This document shows positions 49,402 through 59,195 of a DNA stretch of 64,000 nt, in pieces (position 1 is the stretch's first letter; the number at the start of each line of letters is the position of its first letter). Location: NCBI GenBank assembly GCA_949130495.1, contig OX422219.1, positions 267,639,111 through 267,703,110 of the forward strand. Direction: 5' to 3'. This DNA comes from Sambucus nigra (Eukaryota; Streptophyta; Magnoliopsida; Dipsacales; Adoxaceae). The notes beneath the pieces were generated by a model, which saw nothing but the letters and a program-made list of their open reading frames with translations, was not told the origin of the DNA and did no database searches. The translations under genes were made by a program, and so were the position numbers.

Positions 49402-49716
49402 AAGGTATGGCGAATTCTGCAGGAAACTAGTTACGGGTTCTATCACACAACCTCATCCAAATCCAGATTTTTCATTCCCAATCGCCCAAAAATTTGTACT
49501 ACTAACAGTATAACCCATATTATACATCTTCTACGTAAAGCATGCAAATTTTCATTAACAACCATGGATTAATAGGCCAAAAACTCATGTTAATGTCAAG
49601 GAACCTTAGAATTTCTTTAACCTTGTTCTAATAAATCTTTTCCAGAATTATCTTCTTTTATAACATCATAAATACGTGGTTTAACCACTACATATGCAGG
49701 GGGATTTCCAGATTTC

Positions 49717-51300
49717 CATATATATGAATCTTGGATCTTCTAGAATATGACCCTCTCCAAAGCTAGGTAGGTGTGTGAGAACCTTTTGAGATGAAAACCC
49801 TTCCATATGAGTGAGATATCATCATCTGACTATTGTCCTCTTAGCAAAAATGTGAATAGTGTTCCTTTCATCCCTTTCAACCATAATGACCAATAATTAT
49901 GATTAAAACCCATTCCCACACCTTTATACACAAGTACAAAAGGTGGGCTTCGGCCAAACTGGGTTCTTAAGATTTTGGGCCTAACTACTTAGATATGTGG
50001 ACTACACTAGGGACCCATGATAAATAATTACACTAGCTTCAAATAAATACTCAGAAAGCCCAATTATGAAAGAGTGCAAGTGCGTTCAAATAGAGATATT
50101 ATTTAATTAAACTCAGTTTTTATCAATTAAATCCTAAACATGCAACTATATGTGATTGAACAAGATGATAACTCATGCAAGGACATTCAAACACATATAT
50201 GTGAGGAAAAATCCCCCAAAGGGGAAAAACCATTTATTTTCATTTTAATATTGTAACATACAATTTCTCGGATTACAATGAAAATACAGTGACACAGAGT
50301 TACCCACAGGCATCAGATCCGTAGTCGACGGCTATAAGTTTCCCTTTCCAGGAGGACAGCAATGAAGAAGAAGATAGATCTTCTCCACAAGGGTATCAAC
50401 AAACACACGGATGTGTTCTTTGGTTGCACACGGATTCACAAAGGTTTGGAAAGTTGTGTGAATATATACTTGAGTCTTGGGACTCACAAAGGTGAAGACT
50501 TAGAGTATTTTGGACTCTAAAAATTGTTTATAAAAGTCTTCCTAAACAAATCCCCGAAGTTGGTTTTTAAAAGAAAAACTGGGCCTAAAAAATCTTTGCA
50601 CGATCTGCTCGAATTTATCCCAGGCGGACTAGTCCGGAATCGATGAGGATCGGTCCGAGGTCGGGCAGGTTTGTTTTCTCAAGGAGCTTCTTCGATTTGA
50701 TATCGATTTGGTGTATACTAGTTTGGTGTAAAGAGGATCGATTGGGATTTGACGCTGATCGGTCCGTGTGTGGATTGGTTCTTTTTCCAAAAAGGGTGAA
50801 TCGGTCCGGGGCGGATCGGTTCCTTTTCAAATCAGGCGAACCGGTCCGGCTGTCCAGAAAATTGATTCTATGAATGAAGAAGCTTATTCGAATCCGTTGA
50901 TCTTGAATATCTTCAATGGTGTAATGGCGTACGACATACAATTGATAATGGACAAAAATGTCCTTACAAATCTCCCCTATGTCTATGCCGGTACATACAT
51001 AAAAACAAACATCCGAATTATCAAATATCAAAATTCCTAGACAAATCTACCCTTCCATGAACTTAAAACTGGAACGATACAAATGAATGAGACTTCATCG
51101 TTTGCTCTTCGAATCTTCAGGAATCTCAACGCTTTTATCATTAGGGGTGTGAAATTCAGAGATCATCAAAGTAGTACCTACACACATGAAACAAAGCAAA
51201 TACCAAGTGACATATCGAGTTTGAAATGAGCTAAACATGGATACCAATTTAAAATATACCTCAAATTCAAAAATCTCCCCCATAATATTATAATTCTTTC
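49717..51300 (-). mobile_element. Copia-type LTR remnant
   Basis: On minus the block near 50206-50240 (GGTTTTTCCCC, TTTGGGGGATTTTTCC, TCACATATATGTG) is typical of the R/U5 part of plant copia LTRs. On the higher-coordinate side, AAAAAGGGGGAGAAAG and ATGGGGGAGATTTTT (51270-51320) look like copia polypurine tracts on the same strand, so this is probably a 3' LTR. Between them is a cluster of GGACCGATC-like words (50630-50850). No coding domain is recognised. Exact LTR ends were not found, and 51301-51428 is plain AT-rich sequence. Confidence 0.5.
50630..50850. repeat. GGACCGATC / ACCGGTCC word cluster
   Basis: The + strand has GACTAGTCCGGAATCGATG, GATCGGTCCGAGG, GATCGATTGGG, GATCGGTCCG, AATCGGTCCGGGG, GATCGGTTCC and GAACCGGTCCGG within about 220 bp of a copia-type LTR remnant. 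Confidence 0.75.
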
Positions 51301-51428
51301 TCCCCCTTTTTATGATGTCCCCAAATAGACAGATATGAGAGTTAGAAATAGATGAACATGGAGACTGTCACAAGATAATAAACTTTCTATTTTTGAATTT
51401 TTTAAAATTTTTCACACGAAATATATTA

Positions 51429-54380
51429 TGACAACCCGCCATCCAAAATAGGGGTGGCCAGCCCAATACTCCTAAAATAACGAAATCATGGATGGAATCA
51501 TGGATGGAATCATTCTCATCATCACAACAAAATATGAAGTATACGGGATAACCACTCCTTATTTCAGAAAAACGGGTTGCCAAAAACTTTGGTTTATAAA
51601 ATTTATATAATAAAACAACTTAACAACCCAATAAAAAGAAAGTGGAAATCCCGATGAAATTATATTACATACCCACAAATGTAAAATAAGGGACCGAATA
51701 TGCTGTCGGTCACAGACTCATACAATACTAATAAAGAAATTCAAATAATTACATAATACATTACATTAATCAATTACAAAAGCTTGGGCCTCTTGTTCGA
51801 GTAGAAAGACTCGATCTTAACTAGAGTGCAAGGATGATGGCACCCATTTCAAAATGTCCTGTATTACCCTCAAAGCATCATGGGTCACCAAAGACACCGG
51901 GATAGGGAGTCAGATCAAGCATCCTTGCGGGAGAGTACCTAAGCGGATACAAGATGCATGCACAACAACAAATATGAACGGGTCAAGGCCCGGTTCTATA
52001 TGATTACCATATGAATAAAAAGTATGATAGTTATGAATTATAAATCACGATGAAGGAGAAATAAGAATCTAACTACACGATTTAAAACATAAGCTAAGCA
52101 GGAAAATAAAATGAGTAACATTAATCTAAAACTTTCGTCATATGCGCCAATTATCTCATATATCTTTTCCTTAATAGGAAATATATATATAATCACAATC
52201 TTATGCTCTATGTGGCATTTTTATCTCAATTTTACCTTTGGTAAAAATCCTTTCCTTATTAGGAAAATAGTCATTTTCAAATGCTCTTTGTGGCATTTCA
52301 ATGTGCTCTTTGTGGCACTTCATTATGCTCTTTATGGCATATCTCAATACATCAAGTCCCACTTGATTATGAATAGTTATATTTATATACATATAACGAT
52401 TCTATGACCGCCCGTCAGGGTTTTGCCCACTCTGTGCGCCCCTAAATGACCATCATCTTCCAGGGCCTATGATCAAGACAACCTAGGCACCTATAACGCA
52501 AAACTTTGGGAAACTGCCATGTGCCTGTGGGGTAGTCATAACCACACCCGAAATTACCTACCCATCACAGAAAATATACAACACAAACGCTCATATGGCC
52601 TAGGACTATATCTTCCTTGCATTCATTAGCCAGGGGTATTCACCTCACGCGCGAACTTCCCTTATGATGTCATTTAGAGAGGGTGTGTTTAAACCATTTT
52701 ATTTACCATTTTCAAAAAATCAACTAAATTATCATTTACCATATTCATGATTAATTAAATTATCATTTACCATCATTATTACCATTTCCATTTATATATG
52801 TATGTTTCATTTTTTTTTAAACCCTACACATTTACAATATTGTAAATAATTCACCTTATTATCGGGAGCCATACGATAAATTATATCGTTACTACAACCT
52901 CAAAGGAGTAAATAAACTCTTAATTATCTCAAAACATTTCGAGGTATTACTTTAAAACCCCAATACTATCATACCTCAAAGGAATGAATAAACTTTCAAT
53001 TTATTCTCTCAACATTCGTTTGCGGTGTTATTATGAACCATCAAGGTTAACATAGATCCATTGAGCTCCTGAAATCTCCCAACACAACTCTAAAACTCCT
53101 AGTTTCGATATAATTAACTCGAAGAAAAGAGCTCCCTAACATCAATAGGCGCATCCTCAGAAAAGTCCTCACGTAACCCATTCCTAGTGTAAGGTAATTA
53201 ACTAACTCAATTAAAACTCTAGGACTCTTAGTTTACTTCCTTCAAGAAGGTTCCTAGGCCCTAGACTTAAAGAAAATGAATAGGAACTAAACTAAGAAAA
53301 TCACTCAAAAGTCGAGGGTTTCCGAATTGATTCGGCCTGGCCGAATCAATTCAGTCAAAAAATGAATCGATTCAGACCATCCGAATCGATTCAATCAGGA
53401 AAACCTGACTTCTGCATAAATACCGAATTGATTCGGCCAGGTCAAATTGATTCGGTCCACTCAGACCCGAAACAGTGCCCCTCTAGCGAATCGATTTGGC
53501 CAGGCCGAATCGATTCGCCCCTGCGAATTTTCCAAGTTTGGGTTTTAAGGGTTTGGAGCCCTAACTTCCCCAAACCTCAAATCTCCTCCAATCTTACACA
53601 CATCCAACATCATTAAACTACCCAAAACCATCCTATATGATATATAACTAATATAATCCAAAATTTTAGCATCAAAACTAAGGTTAGGGTTTAAATCCCA
53701 TCATTTCCAATTTTTTATCCATAAATGCAAATACACAACTATCACATAATTTACTCATCTTAAATCATATATTAGCAAGTAGAAAACTTTCTTTAGGGTT
53801 GTAATCTCAGATTTCTTTGTGGCAGAAGCAATCCCAATCTTCAATCTCCAAATCTCTCTCATTTCTCCTTTTTTCTCTTCCTCTCTCTTTCTCTCATTTC
53901 TCTCTTTGTTTTAAGACATGAAATGAGGAAATGAAATAAGAGGCAAGACTTGAAATCGTGGCTTAAGTCTAAAGTCTCCAACTTATGTGATTAATACCAC
54001 ATTAAAATGACTCCTAAATACGCGTTTAAGTTAAAACCAGGTAAAAGTGCCCAAAACCCAAAAATACAATATGGCACTTATTTTGACTGTCTCGCAGCTT
54101 CCGAGACGAACTACACCCTATAAACTGGCATCCGACGATTTTATAAATTATTTCCAGTTCCAATTTCATTTAAACCATAATGTCATTTAAAATACATGAC
54201 ACTATAAAATAAGCAACCTGATGATATTTACTTTCACATACAGTAAATATGCATCAATCTAGTAAATATTAACTTTCAATTCATTCAATTAATATTTACT
54301 CCAGTCCCAACATTTTATACCATTACCTTATGCGGTAAATTAAATATGAAATTAGCCTCCTAAAAGCGAGGGTTGTTACA
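51429..54380 (-). mobile_element. Element C 3' LTR (divergent Tekay/Del-like)
   Basis: It starts TGACAACCCGCC and ends CGAGGGTTGTTACA, followed by a polypurine tract, so it is a 3' LTR in minus sense (2952 bp). It is the most divergent member: the acceptor-like CTTAG|GTACTC (AG 51939-51940) is kept, but the donor-like site near 53785 is lost (AAA|GAAAGT), and the CCTTCCGG box is degraded to GCTTCCGAG near 54098. The 5' LTR and primer site lie outside the window. Confidence 0.75.
53325..53520. repeat. GAATCGATTCGGCC palindromic-word array
   Basis: About nine words of the type GAATTGATTCGGCC, GGCCGAATCAATTC, GAATCGATTCAG and GCGAATCGATTTGGCC alternate with short spacers. Their place in the LTR matches that of the TCGATCGA and GGTCGACC arrays in other copies. 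Confidence 0.82.
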
Positions 54381-54412
54381 TACTCCCCCCTTATGAGGGA
54401 ATTTTTCCCTCA
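54381..54412 (-). promoter_or_regulatory. Element C polypurine tract with adjacent hairpin
   Basis: On minus TAAGGGGGGAGTA directly precedes the LTR. A perfect 8-bp inverted repeat (54394-54412), arms TGAGGGAA and TTCCCTCA around TTT, lies four bases from the G-run. Confidence 0.85.
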
Positions 54413-55415
54413 AAATTCGGGCATACCCTATACGCATAAAGGGTATACTATCTTAAATTATCATTATATTGCCCTTAACAAGCCCTCGTTACTACGGCAT
54501 CCCAAAATGGACCTTGACTAAGGTCGTCTCTAGTGATCTCGATCTACAATCTATGTAATCTGGCATAGCACAAAGCGTTCCTCACAACTATCAATTCTAG
54601 CTTCCTACGACGGAAGATGCTAACCAGGCGATTCAGCGGAAACTAACCTATTTCCTAAGTCACGTTACATCCCTCCTCGGGGTAATTACACCAACGCTAA
54701 ATGGCTTAACCCCAACAATACTCAATTTCTCCTCTTATAAGTGCAACCCTTCAAAGCATATGGCCCAAAAGACCACTCATTAGAGAAATGTTCCGGGACC
54801 GCTCCAAGTCCAAGGAACCTATTGTTCTCTTGCCTCATCCAATGAGTATGCAAATTACTCACCCAGATACAAAAGGCCACTCACTGTGCCATACCATAGA
54901 AAATGATTCAAATTCTTGTACGGAAAGTTTCCATTCACACAAGACATTGCTCCCGTCCATCTAGTTAACCTTAGGCGCCCCTTAAAGGTATGCCTTTCGA
55001 CCATATGTTAATTTCTCCCATTCATTCATTCACTTTAGGGTGGTAAGATATACTCCATATCCATTCGGTTCCCATTTCTTCATGGAAACTTTACCAAGCC
55101 TTCGACACGAATCATCTAGTCTCGGCCCACCACTATTTTAATGGGCATCTCCTACAGTTCTATCATTTCTCCATAAAAAGCGGGGCGTACTTTTCTACAT
55201 ACCGTACGCCCCGCAATGTCAGAATTTGCAAAGGTTTGGTCAAACGATCAACAATTTTCTCAAATAGGATCATAACCAGAATGGTGCCAGCAATTACTTG
55301 AAAATGCCTATGGATACTCCCTTCTTCGTTCCACCACTAGTCTCTTCACACTAGTAGGTGGAATAGTCAATCCCGGACATGACTGCTCTTGCTACAAAGT
55401 TTTCCTAGTGATGCT
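54413..55415 (-). other. Element C internal region, no gene seen
   Basis: About 1 kb of non-coding sequence before element D interrupts it. Neither strand shows a pol or gag motif where the pol end would be expected, so element C is probably also non-autonomous. The rest lies beyond the window. Confidence 0.55.
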
Positions 55416-58157
55416 TGATAAGCACCCAAAACTGTACTATTTATACCCCGAATAGTTGTATTTTAGTTGCTATTTCTCGACAATATGGGTCTTATGCGCT
55501 TAAATGTTTAATATGCAGGTTTAATGTACGTTGCGGTGTTCAAACGCGTATTTCAAGGCAATTGTGCATTTTATGGAGCTAAATACCCTTATCTTGTACC
55601 CCAATTACCTCTCCCGTACCCTAACCCGAGCCTAAACCTAGCCAAACTTACCCTAAGCCCGTGTGTGTTTTATTTGTGTCATTTTATTATTTTTTAGATT
55701 TTTAGTTTGAGTCATTTCTATTTTTTAGGATTTATTTTGTATTTTATAGGTTTCATTTTCTATTTTTCTATTTTATTTTTATTAATATAATTTTATTTTA
55801 TTTTGATTAGTTTCTAGTTTTATTTTATTAAGATTTTAAGTTTTAGGATTTCATTTATTTTTTTAGTTATTAGATTTTATTTTTTTAGGACTTTAATTTT
55901 ATAGTTTAATAGATTTACATTTTTATTTTTCTTTTCATTTCTTTTTCTTTTTATTTTTAATTTGAATCTTTATTTTATTATTTTAGAAGTAGGATTTTTA
56001 CTTTTTAGAATTTTAATTTTATTAGTTTTAATTTGTTTTTGTTAGTGTCATTTTAAGGGTTCAAATTAAGCACACACACATCACCATTATCCTACACCTA
56101 TCCTACACCCACTAACCTATCCTACACCCATTTACATCTACACACTACCTACCCTTATCCTTACCATACACCCTCACCCACCAAATTCCCCCCCCCCACT
56201 TCATCTTCAACCTCAAACCCATCACCCTCTCTCTCCTCCATTAACAAAAACAAACCTTCCCTCTCACCCATCATCAAAACCCACATCTCACCATCTACAT
56301 CCTACCACCCAAATTAGAACCAAAACCCCTCTCTCCTCCATACCTGCCATAACCCATCTCCGGCGGTCGCGACTGCGACCCCGTGGCAACCCTCACCGTT
56401 CCCCACTCCGGCAACTCGAGCCGCGACCTCCGGCGGTTCCTTCACCTGAAAACCGACCTGCCGCATCGCGAACCCTTCTCTCTCTCTCGATCCAGCGCCG
56501 GCGGCCTGCCCCAGTGGAGACCTAACCCGCGTCCCCTACCAGCCTCAACCCAGCAATCGGTCAAACCCGAGACCTCATCCCCAAACCCATGATACATACC
56601 CGGTTTGAGATCTTAACAAATCCCAACCAAACCCATTTATGAAAACCCATTTCCCATATTCCCAAGCCAAGCCACGAACTTCACCTGCTAAATGTCCCAA
56701 ACCAAAAATAATCACCACATGTCTTACTATTCCCATCTGCCAATAAACCCACTTAACCCTTTCTCCCAATTTTACCCATAATACCCCCTAACTAACCACC
56801 CAAAACCAAATCCCACAATTACCCCTCAACCCAAAACAGATTTTTTCCAAATATCCTATCTCACACCCCCATGCACATGTGACCTCACCCATTTCCACAT
56901 GCACTCCCTACCTTTTTACCATTATACCCCTTTGCTCCACTGCATATAAATTGAAGAAGAAGACCCATTTGGATAGAGAATTCTAGATTAGGGAAGTAGA
57001 GAGAAAATTCTAGATAAGAGAGAGCTTTAGATAGGTATTCTAGAGAGAGAATTAGGTAGAGAAAAACACCTTTTGTAAATAATTTTTTTTAGTTTTGTTT
57101 TTTTTAGATATTTGTGAGGTTAATTATTGTAAGAGAGTTAATTGAGTGAATATTTTAATTTCAAATCATTTGGATGCTCAATTAAGTGGTGTATGCTTCA
57201 ATTTGGAAGATTAGAGTTCAACATTCTCAAGGAGACTTGGTTTGCTTGTTCTATTCTCTTCTCTTTTATTTTAGTAGCCTTGATTATTAATTTGTCATGT
57301 TTCATATCATGTTAGGCTAAAACCCCTTTCAAGGGGTGGGGTAAAACCCTTATTTGATGTTATTGTATTTTAATTAGTTTAATTAGTTGAAAGATCCCTT
57401 TGAAGGTTAATTTTAATCCTTCACCCTTAGATTTACGCCTCGAGAGAGGGTAAATGATTTTCGAGAGAAAATCGAAATTCTAGTGATAATACCCATTTTA
57501 GATTCGAACTAGAGATAGGGGTTTCTTAAGTGGGGTATTATCACTTGAATTTCAACTCTAAATTTAATTTCTAAGATTGACATAAATTCTAATTGATCGA
57601 TTCTAGCGGGTGATTAATTAAAAGGAGTGTAGATCTAATTTTATAGAGTTGTGGGGTGTTAATTTTAACTTTCTAAAAGATTACTATTCTAATTACACTT
57701 GCAATGAGAGTTGGTTTCTAATTTTAATATTAATTTGGGAGAATTCAAATAATTAAATTAATTAATTAGAATAATTAAAATTTGTGGTGTAATCCCACTC
57801 CTTGATTGCTCTCATAATTATTTGCCTCACTTTATCTTTTATTTTAGTGTTAGACTTTATTTTTATTTTAGTCATTTTCTAGTTAGTTATTTTCATTTAT
57901 TTTACTTTAATTTAGATCTCACCTCACCCTTTTGTTTTAATATTGAAAAAGCTAAAAAAAAATAGAAAAGTGAAAAAGCACAAAAAGAAAATAAATAGTG
58001 AATTACAATTGAATTTGTCCCATGTGTTTTACTCCCTAGAAAGTGGATTGATACCCTTACTTACCGCTACACTTTAGATTGTTATATTTTGTAGGTAATT
58101 GAGGTTTTGACTAACTTGGCTTCCAACAACGATATACACCCAAAAGCCACGTTATCA
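55416..58157 (+). repeat. Element D 5' LTR
   Basis: 2742 bp with perfect TGATAA/TTATCA ends. It has a T-rich low-complexity part (55690-56040), a C-rich part (56070-56350), a GC-rich patch (56350-56590), a TATA box near 56945 and a purine-rich leader with AGAGAGAATT words. At 57322-57337 lies the inverted repeat ACCCC..GGGGT around TTTCAA. Confidence 0.9.
56945..56951 (+). promoter_or_regulatory. Candidate TATA box of element D
   Basis: GCATATAAATTG lies just upstream of a purine-rich stretch, in the middle of the LTR where the U3/R boundary would be expected. It is the best TATA match in an otherwise C-rich stretch; the transcription start is not known. Confidence 0.5.
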
Positions 58158-58159
58158 AA

Positions 58160-58173
58160 TGGCGCCGTTGCCG
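58160..58173 (+). other. Element D primer-binding site (tRNA-Asp type)
   Basis: TGGCGCCGTTGCCG two bases after the LTR end. Athila-clade elements typically use this tRNA-Asp-type site. Confidence 0.85.
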
Positions 58174-58177
58174 ATCT

Positions 58178-59195
58178 TTGGAGCTTGAAGCACTTGCGAG
58201 GATTACCTAGTTTTGATTCATTTGTATTGCATTTTTTTATTTTTTTTAGTACCATTTTTTTAGAAGGCTTGTATTAGGATTTTATCATTGGCTTGTATTG
58301 CGGTGCTTAGAGACACCATTTATTTTTCATTTAAATTTGTAATAATTGAAGCCAAGCGTGATAGGGAAACCGGACAAGGTAGAGAGAGGGCGTCCATTGG
58401 CGAGGATTTAGAAGCCTCTCTACCTTGGGTCGGTAGGACTCCCGGGGATGACTGAGATAGGCGTATTCTCCCCCCGGTCGACTCAAAATTTTCGGCACCC
58501 CACGGCGTAAAAACCGTGGGAGGTACATTTCTTACACTCTCGCGCCTCTCCTGTTAGCGAGTCAATTCTTTTGTGTGCTCTTGTGTGCTCTTATTTGATT
58601 TTATTCTCGCATTTATTTTTTGAATGGTGTGATGAATTAATTAATTAAGACCTACACCCGGTCACTCACGAGAAGGAATTTCATCACCCGACTCACTCGC
58701 TTACCATTGTGTGCTACCCTAGCCATCACTAAATTTAAAATCAATCAACTAGGTGGCCCAATAGGAGAAAATTTTGCAAAGGCGATCACTCATAATATTT
58801 CCGTGATTTTTATCGCCCGCGGACTTAATTAAAATTTGACTACCCTCTCACTAAATTTGAAGATAAAAATTGGCTATGTGCTAGTTAGGAATTCTCCTTG
58901 ACTTGTGTGTGTGTCCAATTTATTTTTCGGTAGTCGGTTTTAGTTAGTCCGTCCAATTCAAAGAGTCCATATAATTTTTCCCCACCTTTTCTTCCAAAAA
59001 AAATAAAAAAAAATCCAAAAATATTTTTCTTCCTTTATTTTTCACAAAAAATCCAAAAATATTTTCTTTCTTTCATTTTAGAAAAATCCAAAAATATTTT
59101 CTTTCTTTCCTTTTCAGAAAAAAATCCAAAAATATTTTATTTCTTTCCTTTTTTGAAAAAAATTTCAATAAATCAAAAAAAATATTTCTCACCTC
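58178..59195 (+). other. Element D untranslated leader
   Basis: About 1 kb without a credible gene. A perfect 7-bp inverted repeat (58499-58520), arms CCCACGG and CCGTGGG around CGTAAAAA, could fold in the RNA and might act in packaging or dimerisation. From 58985 to 59190 a ~38-bp unit containing AATCCAAAAATATTTT and TTTCTTTCCTTTT is repeated about four times up to the ORF start. Confidence 0.6.
58985..59190 (+). repeat. ~38-bp tandem repeat before the gag-like ORF
   Basis: Four to five units, each with AATCCAAAAATATTTT followed by a T/C-rich part and an A-run. The unit is very AT-rich and would give an unstructured, A/U-rich leader. Confidence 0.8.

Larger units (their letters stand above)
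37496..49716 (-). mobile_element. Tekay/Del-like LTR, interrupted by element B and truncated
   Basis: It begins TGTGACACCCCGCCTAATTA at 37496 and is closely related to the solo LTR at 30519. Its own sequence is 37496-38535 and 48562-49716. The two halves join at CGGGC, the target duplication of element B. It keeps the acceptor-like TTATAG|GTGCCC (AG 38036-38037) and a TCGATCGA array (49341-49401). Homology stops near 49716 (GGGGATTTCCAGA), before the place where a donor-like site would be, so its sense 5' end is lost. Confidence 0.8.

Noticed and set aside
56383..56592. Small gene in the GC-rich patch of the element D LTR
   Set aside because: It lies within an LTR upstream of the TATA box and has no known domain. 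Kept only as a compositional finding.
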